In this document: piece after piece, positions 1 to 6,609 of the stretch
Position numbering within the stretch: position 1 is the stretch's first letter
Layout: each line of letters begins with the position of its first letter
Source: an uncultured Sulfurovum sp.
GTDB taxonomy: Bacteria > Campylobacterota > Campylobacteria > Campylobacterales > Sulfurovaceae
Assembly: GCA_947311605.1 (NCBI GenBank)
Contig: CAMZLC010000146.1
Span: 1-9,498 of the forward strand
DNA length: 9,498 nucleotides
Reading direction: 5' to 3'
The notes under the pieces: generated by a model
Seen by the model: the letters and a program-made list of their open reading frames with translations, nothing else
The model's database searches: none
Told to the model about the DNA's origin: nothing
Program-made: the position numbers and the translations under genes

Positions 1-47
1 CAATTGTTATATTTTTTAATATATACTTAACCATTTTTTGGATAAAG

Positions 48-54
48 TAATAAT
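48..54 (+). promoter_or_regulatory. Possible sigma-70 -10 element
   Basis: The string TAATAAT contains a hexamer (bases 49-54) matching five of six positions of TATAAT. It would start transcription near base 60, about 20 bases before the first start codon. There is no clear -35 box. In Campylobacterota the -35 is usually replaced by a periodic AT-rich signal, which fits the T-rich bases upstream. This is inference from one weak motif in AT-rich DNA. Confidence 0.3.
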
Positions 55-70
55 TCAAGAAGCTTTTCTA

Positions 71-76
71 AAGGAA
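71..76 (+). promoter_or_regulatory. Ribosome binding site deciding the GTG start at 81
   Basis: AAGGAA lies four bases before the GTG at base 81. The nearby ATG at base 76 is followed at once by TAG, so it cannot start a gene. The site therefore supports the GTG as the start of the pseudouridine synthase. Confidence 0.55.
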
Positions 77-80
77 TGTA

Positions 81-1052
81 GTGCCATATCATGAGTTGAC
101 CATTTCAGAGGAGGGCAGGCTGGATAAACTGCTCGCTGTGCAACTGGGACAAAGCCGAAACCAGATAGAAAAACTGATCCGTGAAGGCTTGGTGGCAGTG
201 GAAAACACCATCGTAACAAAGCCAAGTCTTAAGCTGACAGAGGGCAGCAGGGTCAGATATCGGTTTCGTCAGGCTTCTACAAAAGAGCCTGTAGCAGTTG
301 ATTTTGATATCGAGATTCTCTATGAGGATGATGACCTGCTAGTGGTCAACAAGCCAAGCGGACTGGTGGTGCATCCGGCACCCTCTGTCAAAGAGGCAAC
401 ACTGGTGGACTGGCTGATACAGAAAGGGATCTCGCTCTCTACGATCTCAGGTGAGGAGCGTCACGGTATCGTGCATCGCATAGACAAAGAGACTACTGGA
501 GCACTGGTGATCGCCAAGAACAATGCTGCGCATCAGGCTCTCAGCAATCAGCTCCAAGATAAAAGTATGGGGCGCTACTATCTCGCACTGATCGATCTGC
601 CGCTCAAAGAGAACAAGCGGGTGAATGCGCCGATATCCAGAAATCCTCACAACAGGCTGAAAATGGCAGTGGTTGAGGGCGGTAGAGAAGCCAAAACAGA
701 TTTTGTCCGTATTGCAGAAGGCAGCAATCAGGTGGCACTGATCGCAGCGAAGCTCTATACGGGAAGAACCCATCAGATCAGGGTGCACCTGGAGAGTCTC
801 GGACGACATATTTTGGGTGACGTATTGTATGGCTTTAAGAGCAAAAAAGGTAAAATTCCCAGAGTTTATCTTCATGCCTACATGCTCTACCTGACCCATC
901 CATCTACACACAAGAAATTGGAGATTGTCGCACCGATTTTTGAAGATATGCAGAGATATATCACACAACATTTCGATAAAGGAGAGATAGATGAAAAGAT
1001 TCAACCGATACAGTTCAAGCATTGCTTTACTCCTCTTGACGGCACTGCTTAG
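81..1052 (+). CDS. RluA/RluD-family ribosomal RNA pseudouridine synthase
   Basis: Predicted to convert specific uridines in ribosomal RNA, probably 23S, to pseudouridine in the cytoplasm. The 323-residue protein starts at GTG. It has an N-terminal S4-type RNA-binding domain (about residues 11-60), then the catalytic domain. The family motif HRIDKETTG is at residues 132-140, with Asp135 as the expected catalytic aspartate. The second family signature TGRTHQIRVH is at 227-236 and lines the active site. Length is close to E. coli RluD (326). The gene opens the operon, and its last 62 bases overlap the start of the lipoprotein gene. The C-terminal tail after APIFEDM is 33 residues, somewhat longer than I recall for E. 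coli RluD. Gene order matches C. jejuni Cj1280c from memory. Which uridine it modifies cannot be told from sequence, so no specific symbol is given. Confidence 0.93.
   Translation: MPYHELTISEEGRLDKLLAVQLGQSRNQIEKLIREGLVAVENTIVTKPSLKLTEGSRVRYRFRQASTKEPVAVDFDIEILYEDDDLLVVNKPSGLVVHPAPSVKEATLVDWLIQKGISLSTISGEERHGIVHRIDKETTGALVIAKNNAAHQALSNQLQDKSMGRYYLALIDLPLKENKRVNAPISRNPHNRLKMAVVEGGREAKTDFVRIAEGSNQVALIAAKLYTGRTHQIRVHLESLGRHILGDVLYGFKSKKGKIPRVYLHAYMLYLTHPSTHKKLEIVAPIFEDMQRYITQHFDKGEIDEKIQPIQFKHCFTPLDGTA
978..985 (+). promoter_or_regulatory. Strong ribosome binding site inside the preceding gene
   Basis: AAAGGAGA ends five bases before the ATG at 991. The match is strong, and it lies within the coding sequence of the pseudouridine synthase. 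It supports a real 62-base gene overlap and makes a later start for the lipoprotein unlikely. Confidence 0.75.
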
Positions 1053-1671
1053 TGGGTGTGCCACCCAGGGAATACTGGCGATAGGCAGCGACAAAACGCT
1101 GGAAAAAATCACACAAATCAAATATATTGTAGGCAAGAGCAGTGTAGGATTCGAGTGGCCGGCGATTAAGGACAGTAGGGTCAAGGGCATCAAGGTCTAT
1201 AGGGCGATCCCGCAACATACCAAAGATCAGAGATATACCAAAATCGCTAGCATCGATGACAGATACGCCACCCATTTTGTGGACAGAAACATCGCCCCTA
1301 ATCAGACCTATCAGTACACCTTTACCACCTACGGCCTCCTCAAAGAGTCGCTGCCCGGCTCGGTGATCAAAGTAAAGACACAAGAGGCATTTGAAGCAGT
1401 GGGCTTTATCAAGACCTACAACCGTGATACCGGTGTGGTCAAGGTACTGTGGAATCCTCATCCCAGTCCAGAGATCTCCGGGTATATCATCGAAAGAAAA
1501 GTCCAGGGCGGAAAATGGAAATATCTCGCCACGGTCAGAGGCAGGCTCATGCCGGAGTATATCGATAAATCAGCAGCTATCGGCTATACCTACAGCTATC
1601 GCGTTGTAGCGCGTAGCAGCTCCGGGGTCAGAGCGTTGCCTGGTGAAGCTTCCACGATCAAAGTACAGTAG
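991..1671 (+). CDS. Lipoprotein with two fibronectin type III domains (FlpA-like)
   Basis: A secreted, lipid-anchored envelope protein of 226 residues. The N-terminus has a charged start (KRFNR), a hydrophobic stretch and the lipobox LSGC with the lipidated cysteine at residue 23. The rest is two repeats with fibronectin type III character, about residues 42-130 and 135-226. Each has a conserved tryptophan (FEWPAI; VLWNPH), a G-x-K/I-V/I-Y/E-R strand and a late YxY strand (YQYTF; YSYRV). By position it corresponds to C. jejuni FlpA (Cj1279c), a fibronectin-binding adhesin, which I recall as about 410 residues with three such domains. This version is much shorter. In a likely free-living organism, host adhesion is not implied. 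A role in cell envelope or division is possible given its neighbours but unproven. It sits between two RNA-modification genes in the ftsEX operon. Confidence 0.88.
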   Translation: MKRFNRYSSSIALLLLTALLSGCATQGILAIGSDKTLEKITQIKYIVGKSSVGFEWPAIKDSRVKGIKVYRAIPQHTKDQRYTKIASIDDRYATHFVDRNIAPNQTYQYTFTTYGLLKESLPGSVIKVKTQEAFEAVGFIKTYNRDTGVVKVLWNPHPSPEISGYIIERKVQGGKWKYLATVRGRLMPEYIDKSAAIGYTYSYRVVARSSSGVRALPGEASTIKVQ

Positions 1672-1674
1672 GAG
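1670..1674 (+). promoter_or_regulatory. Ribosome binding site overlapping a stop codon
   Basis: AGGAG shares bases with the TAG stop of the lipoprotein gene (1669-1671). It lies ten bases before the GTG start of trmB at 1685, a slightly long spacing. The arrangement suggests that translation of the two genes is coupled. Confidence 0.5.
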
Positions 1675-1684
1675 CGTATAGACA

Positions 1685-2872
1685 GTGCCACATATAAAGG
1701 TCAAGCCATTCGAAACCCACAGCATCGACGCGCTCCTCGTGAAAGATGACCGGTTTGTCTTCAGGGCACTCTCCCAAAGAGCTTGTGAGGGGAAGCATGA
1801 GGAGTTGATAGGTCTGCACTACGAAGGGGAGACCTTTGTGCTACAGATCAAAAAACGTGCAGAGAGTTATCTCATCAAGCCGGATAGTATTAGTAGGCCG
1901 CTGGATGTCAATAGGATCAAACGGGCACTGGCACTGTTTGCGGAGCTGTTGGGATTGACCATTGTGCACGCCAATATCGCGCTCTCATCCGAGAAGCATG
2001 CTTTGGCCGAGACTGCCAACAAAAGGATCAGAGATTTTGAAGCACCGGTATTCAGCAGAGAGAAGATCGCTATCGAAGTGGGGTTTGGCAGCGGAAGGCA
2101 CCTCCTCTATCAGGCTGTACAGCATCCGGATACGCTGTTTATCGGTATAGAGATACATACACCCTCTGCCCAGCAGGTGCTCAAGCAGATAGCCCTTCAG
2201 GGGATTGAGAATATCTGGATAGTCAATTATGACGCAAGGCTGCTGCTGGAGATGATGCCGTCAAACAGCTGCAGTGATATCTATGTACACTTTCCGGTAC
2301 CCTGGGACAAAAAACCACACCGTAGGGTCATCAGTGAGCGTTTTTTACAGGAGTCTCTACGGGTATTGGTGCCGCAAGGCAGGCTAGAACTAAGAACTGA
2401 CAGTGACAACTATTATCGCTATGCACTGGAGACATTCAGTGCTGCCCCCAAGGCCCATTTCACCGTCGAGAAAAATAGTGAGATAGCGATCACCAGCAAA
2501 TATGAGGATCGCTGGAGAGCACAGGAGAAGGATATCTATACCGTGACAGTTGTCTGTGAAAATTTCTCGGAGTGCAAAGTGATAGATTTTGATTTTGACT
2601 TTGATGCCCAAAAGCTGAAAACACCTTCAGCAGAGCGATTTCCAACCAAGAGTGCTGTGTATGATGGATTTTTCATTCATTTCGAGAAGTGTTTTATGAT
2701 GCAGAGCGAAAAAGGACTCCTGGTGAAAGTCTCTTTTGGCAGCTTTGACAGACCGGAGCATAAGTATCTCCTGCTGCAGGGGGGAGCCGCGCGCTACTAT
2801 CCGCAAGATCCGGTCAAGACAGAGACCAACTACCGTGCACATCAACAGATAGGAGAATATCTCTATGGCTAA
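1685..2872 (+). CDS. trmB: tRNA (guanine-N7-)-methyltransferase TrmB, long form
   Basis: Transfers a methyl group from S-adenosylmethionine to N7 of G46 in the variable loop of tRNAs, in the cytoplasm. Residues 128-140 hold the SAM-binding motif (EVGFGSG at 131-137). The family signature region is at 203-214 (FPVPWDKKPHRR), the TDSDNYY substrate-binding motif at 238-244, and the late SKYEDRWR segment at 271-278. The protein is 395 residues against 239 in E. coli: about 120 extra residues precede the methyltransferase fold and about 110 follow it. A long form is usual in Campylobacter, as I recall. The signature reads PVPW where most TrmB proteins have PDPW, so a conserved aspartate is replaced by valine. 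Start is GTG. The stop overlaps ftsE by eight bases. Confidence 0.92.
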   Translation: MPHIKVKPFETHSIDALLVKDDRFVFRALSQRACEGKHEELIGLHYEGETFVLQIKKRAESYLIKPDSISRPLDVNRIKRALALFAELLGLTIVHANIALSSEKHALAETANKRIRDFEAPVFSREKIAIEVGFGSGRHLLYQAVQHPDTLFIGIEIHTPSAQQVLKQIALQGIENIWIVNYDARLLLEMMPSNSCSDIYVHFPVPWDKKPHRRVISERFLQESLRVLVPQGRLELRTDSDNYYRYALETFSAAPKAHFTVEKNSEIAITSKYEDRWRAQEKDIYTVTVVCENFSECKVIDFDFDFDAQKLKTPSAERFPTKSAVYDGFFIHFEKCFMMQSEKGLLVKVSFGSFDRPEHKYLLLQGGAARYYPQDPVKTETNYRAHQQIGEYLYG

Positions 2873-3539
2873 TATTATTTCGGCGTCACATCTGACATTG
2901 GGGTATGGAAACAATGATGCAGACATCATCAAGAATGCCAACTTCAAGATCAAAAAAGGTGATTTTGTGTTTATCACCGGCCCCAGCGGTAGTGGAAAAT
3001 CTACCCTCTTGAGGTCTTTCTATGGCCAGCTTCGGCCCAAAAGCGGCAATTTGTTGGTCGGGGCACAGGATATGGGCAAGATCAGCAAGAAGAAGCTTCA
3101 GGAGCTCCGTACCCATTTTGGGATCATTTTTCAGGACTACAAATTGATCAATGAGTGGTCTGTGGCAAAAAATGTGGTGCTGCCGCTGGTCATTGCCGGG
3201 TACAATGCGGATGTGCAGGAGACTCAGGCCAAGCGATTGCTCAAGCATGTGAAGCTTTCAGAGCATGCGGACAGGCTTCCTCTGGAGCTAAGCGGTGGCG
3301 AGCAGCAGCGTATAGGGGTGGCGAGAGCCCTGGCAAAAAACCCTACGCTGATCCTGGCAGATGAACCTACGGGAAACCTAGATGAGTACTCCTCCAATGT
3401 GATCTGGGATCTGATGGAAAATGCCAACGAGCAGCTGGATGCGACAGTGGTGGTCGTCACACATAGGATCCCCAATATCTTTAGCATCCCCTATAGACAT
3501 CTTATTATCGAAAACAAGGGTATCTATGAAGTACATTAA
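2865..3539 (+). CDS. ftsE: Cell division ATP-binding protein FtsE
   Basis: ATPase half of the FtsEX complex, an ABC-type machine at the division septum that transmits ATP-driven movement across the inner membrane to periplasmic peptidoglycan hydrolase regulators instead of moving a solute. The 224-residue protein has all the ABC elements: Walker A GPSGSGKST (39-47), Q-loop Gln90, signature LSGGEQQ (142-148), Walker B LILADEP (162-168) with catalytic Glu167, and switch His200. It begins with ATG eight bases inside trmB, behind AGGAGA at 2851-2856, and its end overlaps ftsX by 14 bases. Sequence alone resembles LolD and MacB ATPases. The ftsX and EnvC-like genes that follow make FtsE the best assignment. 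Confidence 0.93.
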   Translation: MANIISASHLTLGYGNNDADIIKNANFKIKKGDFVFITGPSGSGKSTLLRSFYGQLRPKSGNLLVGAQDMGKISKKKLQELRTHFGIIFQDYKLINEWSVAKNVVLPLVIAGYNADVQETQAKRLLKHVKLSEHADRLPLELSGGEQQRIGVARALAKNPTLILADEPTGNLDEYSSNVIWDLMENANEQLDATVVVVTHRIPNIFSIPYRHLIIENKGIYEVH

Positions 3540-4341
3540 AGAGCATATTATGTTTATCTTTCCGATGCTTGCCATTCTGCTTGGTATTGAGTCCTCTATG
3601 GTATTTGACCGCATGAGCAGAGATTACGAGAAGGATCTCAAGGCAGATTACTCAATGTTGGTACTGGCAAACACCCCTATGAAACTCTCAGGCTTCCAGC
3701 AGCTTGACCGACGTATCAGCAGTATGAGCCGTATAGAAAAACGCACGATCGTCCAGGAGATGGCTCAAGGGATGTCTGGTATTTCAGCGGAAGATATTAT
3801 GCAGGCACTTCCTCATTTCTATACAATACATTTTGGGCGCTATTTGGATGTCCAGGAGATCGACAAGATTAAGCACGCGCTGGTAGCTTCTGAAGGCATT
3901 GAAAAAGTAGAAACGTTTGGAAAGAGCCATAATTCCAGCTATCACCTTTTTATATTCATCAAAGTCGTACTTTGGACATTTGTGGGATTCATGACCTTTA
4001 CCAGCCTCTTTTTGGTGATCAAACAGATGGAGATCTGGCAATTTTCGCACAGAGAACGGATGCAGGTGATGGAGATATTTGGTGCTTCTACGATGCTCAG
4101 AAGTGGGATTCTCTTCAAGAGGGCTATGATTGATGCCTTGATTGCTACGGTGCTGACCAGTGGACTCTTCGCCTTTTTGCGCTTTGTGTGGATCAAGCAG
4201 AGCCATATTGATCTGCTGATGCAGAAAGAGGCACTGCTCTTTGCCTATGAGGATATTGCTATACTGGGGGGAATAGCGATGTCGATTGTGATCACTTCCG
4301 TGATCATAGTGGTAATAGGCAGCAAGGAGCGCAAGCTTTGA
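3526..4341 (+). CDS. ftsX: Cell division permease-like protein FtsX
   Basis: Membrane partner of FtsE. It spans the inner membrane, and its periplasmic part is expected to recruit the EnvC-like protein encoded next. The start chosen is the ATG at 3526, behind AAGGG at 3516-3520, giving 271 residues. An earlier in-frame ATG at 3421 would add 35 non-hydrophobic residues and lie deep in ftsE. Four membrane segments are visible at about residues 7-25, 141-165, 201-222 and 244-265. A periplasmic region of about 115 residues lies between the first two, the FtsX topology. FtsX sequences diverge strongly, so the call rests on topology, size and position after ftsE. The stop TGA shares its last base with the next ATG (TGATG), so translation is likely coupled. 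Confidence 0.9.
   Translation: MKYIKEHIMFIFPMLAILLGIESSMVFDRMSRDYEKDLKADYSMLVLANTPMKLSGFQQLDRRISSMSRIEKRTIVQEMAQGMSGISAEDIMQALPHFYTIHFGRYLDVQEIDKIKHALVASEGIEKVETFGKSHNSSYHLFIFIKVVLWTFVGFMTFTSLFLVIKQMEIWQFSHRERMQVMEIFGASTMLRSGILFKRAMIDALIATVLTSGLFAFLRFVWIKQSHIDLLMQKEALLFAYEDIAILGGIAMSIVITSVIIVVIGSKERKL
4324..4329 (+). promoter_or_regulatory. Ribosome binding site with ambiguous start choice
   Basis: AAGGAG lies eight bases before a TTG at 4338 and eleven bases before the ATG at 4341. The two starts are adjacent in-frame codons, so the protein differs by one residue. The ATG is preferred on codon grounds, the TTG on spacing. Confidence 0.5.
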
Positions 4342-5654
4342 TGAGGCCGGTATGGGTTTTTTGTCTTTCTATGGTACTGGCCCATGCAGCTAAGCAACCA
4401 AATATCAAGCATTTGTGGGACAGCAATCAGGGGTCAACCACAAGCCGTATTTACTCGACCAAAAAGGATCTCACACAGACAGGAAAAACACAGAATCAGC
4501 TCAATAAGCAACTCTCCAAAATAGCAAAATCGATTCTCAAAGCAGAAAAAGAGAACAGAAAATTGGCTAAAATACTAAAGAAGTTGGCAAAAGACAAAGA
4601 GCTCAACGAGGAGAAATACACAGTTGCCAACAAAAAGATCGATCTCTTTCAGGGAAAAATACAGACGCTGGACAAGACGATCAAAAAGCAAAATGCACAC
4701 TTTGTTGCCCTGCTGATCGACCAGTTTTCTCTGATGATCGTTATGGATAAAATAGAGAAGAAGACAGTAGATTCCGTAGTCATGCGTGAGATTTATGAAA
4801 CCTATAAAGAAAAGAATACGCAGGATCTCAAGGCATTAAAATCTCAGATAAATAAGAGCCTGACAAAGAAAAAAGAGGTACAAGGGTACCAGAAAAAAAT
4901 CAAGCGAAGTATTTCCAAAATAAGCAAAAAAAGAAAAGCCTACATCAAGAAGAAGTCTGAGAAAGAGAAGCTGCTTGAAACATTGGCAAAAGATGAGGCA
5001 GCGTATCGTAAAAATATCAAAGAGCTCATGAAAAAGCAGTCCATGATACGTGCAACATTGGCAAAACTCAACATTATCCGGAAGGAAGAAATATCCAAGG
5101 AGAGGGCACTGGAAAAAGCCAGAGAGGCAGAGATGAACCGTAGAGCCTCAGCCAGAACAGCAGCTAGAGACAGTGGTGCTGAAGGGCATGTTGCTGCCAA
5201 ATCTTTTGCCAGCAGCGAAAATGTAAAACAGGTAGGAAGCTCCTATCATAAAAACAAAATCTATCGCTATCGTGGCAGAAAGACGATCTCTCCACTCAAG
5301 CGTGCAAGGGTCGTCAAGAGTTTCGGTACCTATATAGATCCTATCTATAAAATGAAGATATTTAATGAGTCTGTAACCCTCAGGGCACCCTCTCGAGATG
5401 CCAAAGTGCACAATGTACTTAATGGCAAGGTGGTTTTCGCCGGTCAGAATAGTATGTTGGGCAGAGTCATCGTGGTGGCACACGGTGGCGCAATGCATAC
5501 AGTCTATGCTGGACTTTCCCATATCTCCCCGCTTATCAAGGTAGGAAGCAGGGTAAAAAAAGGTGCTGTGATCGGAAAAGTAAAACGAAAACTGATCTTT
5601 GAAGCGACCAAAAATTCAAAATATATCAATCCTGTTCGGCTAATAAGACTATAG
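4341..5654 (+). CDS. EnvC-like coiled-coil protein with degenerate LytM (M23) domain
   Basis: Probable periplasmic activator of cell-wall amidases at the division site, controlled by FtsEX. The 437-residue protein has a signal peptide (hydrophobic residues 4-16, likely cut after AHA). A very lysine- and glutamate-rich coiled coil follows at about 40-270, broken near 120-135 by a more hydrophobic stretch. A linker leads to a C-terminal LytM fold at about 325-437. Active M23 enzymes need HxxxD, a histidine after the YA motif, and HxH. Here these positions read YKMKIFNES, YAGLS and KLIFE, so no zinc site remains. E. coli EnvC is degenerate in the same way. General databases would call it peptidase M23. 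It matches C. jejuni Cj1275c in position, from memory. Codons are more A-rich than its neighbours, reflecting lysine content. Confidence 0.87.
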   Translation: MRPVWVFCLSMVLAHAAKQPNIKHLWDSNQGSTTSRIYSTKKDLTQTGKTQNQLNKQLSKIAKSILKAEKENRKLAKILKKLAKDKELNEEKYTVANKKIDLFQGKIQTLDKTIKKQNAHFVALLIDQFSLMIVMDKIEKKTVDSVVMREIYETYKEKNTQDLKALKSQINKSLTKKKEVQGYQKKIKRSISKISKKRKAYIKKKSEKEKLLETLAKDEAAYRKNIKELMKKQSMIRATLAKLNIIRKEEISKERALEKAREAEMNRRASARTAARDSGAEGHVAAKSFASSENVKQVGSSYHKNKIYRYRGRKTISPLKRARVVKSFGTYIDPIYKMKIFNESVTLRAPSRDAKVHNVLNGKVVFAGQNSMLGRVIVVAHGGAMHTVYAGLSHISPLIKVGSRVKKGAVIGKVKRKLIFEATKNSKYINPVRLIRL

Positions 5655-5668
5655 CATATTTTCCAGTA
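5655..5668. other. 14-base junction between convergent operons
   Basis: Only 14 bases separate the TAG of the EnvC-like gene from the stop of the minus-strand gene. No stable hairpin followed by a T-run can be seen in or around it on either strand. The two transcripts probably run into one another, or terminate by a factor-dependent route. Confidence 0.6.
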
Positions 5669-6076
5669 TCATTCCGGCGGATAGTCGCAAACGGAGCGGT
5701 TGACATCTATACTGAAGAGAGGCTTGCTGCTTTTGGAGCGGATATAGCTGTAGCGAATGGTGATGTCGCTCTCTATGAATCTTCTGTTGCTGCGGCAAAT
5801 ATTTCTCTTGATGCGCGGGATCATGGTCTCGTCTGCTCTTTTGAGGATCAGAGCATCGCTCTGCAGGGTTTTTAGTGCAAAGGTGTATTGCAGCGTCTGC
5901 CCCTTTGGGGTGATAGCTGTGAGCTGCGTGTAGGCATCTATGCGTTTGGGCAGGCTGGCGGAGAGTGAAGCGGCAGCCTGACGCACCACCTCCTGGTTTT
6001 GGAGTTTGACCTTGGAGGGGGTCTTTGCCGAAGCGGAGGCAAGCAGCAATGCGGTGAGGAGCAGGGTGACTTTCAT
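5669..6076 (-). CDS. Small secreted protein with two cysteines, unknown function
   Basis: Not recognised. The 135-residue product has a clear signal peptide (charged KV, leucine-rich core, cleavage likely after ASA at 15-17), so it should be periplasmic. The mature part has a helical-looking segment (about 25-45) followed by alternating strands: QYTFALKTL near 63-71, an RNICRSNRRFIES block near 91-103, IRYSYI near 107-112 and FSIDVNRSVC at 121-130. Two cysteines, Cys94 and Cys130, could form a disulfide linking the ends of this sheet. The ATG follows AAGGAA, which overlaps the TAA of the PAS gene upstream, and the gap is nine bases. It is therefore probably the last gene of the nos operon. 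A link to nitrous oxide respiration is suggested by position only. No catalytic or metal motif is evident. Confidence 0.7.
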   Translation of the reverse strand: MKVTLLLTALLLASASAKTPSKVKLQNQEVVRQAAASLSASLPKRIDAYTQLTAITPKGQTLQYTFALKTLQSDALILKRADETMIPRIKRNICRSNRRFIESDITIRYSYIRSKSSKPLFSIDVNRSVCDYPPE

Positions 6077-6085
6077 GGACTTTCC

Positions 6086-6604
6086 TTAGTAGAGCTTGTG
6101 TATCTCTTCAAGCAGCGTATCGACAGACTCGATACCGTGTGAGGAGAGAGCCTCATTGAGATAGGCTTCGCTGGCCTCCATGCCTCCCTTCTGCTCCAGT
6201 GCCGTCAGCTTTTTGTAGAGCGGATCGAGTGTTTGCGTGACATGTTTGGAGATCTTTTTTCGGGCGGCTTTGTATCCTACGGTTTTGCCGGCGTCATCCT
6301 TGATCGGCTCAAAATCGGTAAATACCCAGTAGTAGCGTCCGTCTTTGGCGAGATTTTTGACAGCTGCGATAAAGTTGTGGCCGCTTTGAAGCCTCTCCCA
6401 GAGTATTTTGAAGAGGATCTTTGGCATATCGGGGTGGCGGACGATGGAGTGGGGCTGACCTATGAGCTCTTCTGGTGCATAGCCTGATATCTCGGCAAAG
6501 TAATCATTGGCATAGGTGATGATGCCTTTGAGATCGGTATCGCTCTCTATGTAGACATTGTTTTTGAGCTCTATCTCTTCATCTATGGAGGCAGGGTGCT
6601 TCAT
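6086..6604 (-). CDS. Single-domain PAS sensor, Aer/CetB-like
   Basis: Probable cytoplasmic redox or energy sensor. Of 172 residues, about 18-120 form a PAS domain closely resembling the N-terminus of E. coli Aer. It has the ITYANDYFAEISGY strand-helix near 29-42, GQPHSIVRHPDMP at 49-61, and a late KDGRYYW near 88-93. Arg56, His57 and Asp59 align with Aer Arg57, His58 and Asp60, residues tied to FAD binding. After the PAS comes about 50 residues of predicted helix and no membrane anchor, HAMP or methyl-accepting domain. C. jejuni CetB has this layout and works with a separate transducer, CetA; none is in this window. Start is the ATG at 6604 behind AAGGAG. An in-frame TTG 21 bases earlier lies inside the previous gene and is less likely. 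It sits ten bases after the second nosL-like gene. Confidence 0.88.
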   Translation of the reverse strand: MKHPASIDEEIELKNNVYIESDTDLKGIITYANDYFAEISGYAPEELIGQPHSIVRHPDMPKILFKILWERLQSGHNFIAAVKNLAKDGRYYWVFTDFEPIKDDAGKTVGYKAARKKISKHVTQTLDPLYKKLTALEQKGGMEASEAYLNEALSSHGIESVDTLLEEIHKLY

Positions 6605-6609
6605 ATCTT

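Larger units (their letters stand above)
1..80 (+). other. AT-rich leader upstream of the first operon
   Basis: This short non-coding stretch precedes the first gene and is much richer in A and T than the rest of the window. It contains T-tracts near bases 12-17 and 34-39 and no open reading frame of note. It is the only place in the window where a plus-strand promoter would be expected, because every downstream plus-strand gene overlaps or nearly touches its neighbour. No convincing terminator for a gene further left can be seen. Confidence 0.5.

Noticed and set aside
31..42. Small inverted repeat ACC/GGT-like around a T-run in the leader
   Set aside because: The stem is only three pairs, so it is too weak for a terminator or operator call.
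447..1193. 248-codon open frame on the minus strand spanning the end of the pseudouridine synthase and the lipoprotein start
   Set aside because: It lies antisense to two well-supported genes, has no recognisable domain and no good ribosome binding site. It looks like a by-product of their codon use.
1027..1461. 144-codon minus-strand open frame opposite the fibronectin-domain lipoprotein
   Set aside because: No domain or start signal, and it is fully antisense to a gene with a lipobox and repeated domain pattern.
2585..2605. Short tandem DFDFDFD-coding repeat in trmB
   Set aside because: Three GAT/GAC-TTT pairs are too short to be called a repeat element. It is probably a beta strand or linker in the C-terminal extension.
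3421..3525. Upstream ATG extension of ftsX
   Set aside because: It would add 35 residues inside ftsE before the first membrane segment. The ATG at 3526 has its own AAGGG site and gives the normal FtsX length.
3784..4206. 140-codon minus-strand open frame opposite ftsX
   Set aside because: It encodes a charged, low-information sequence with no domain, opposite a protein with clear membrane segments.
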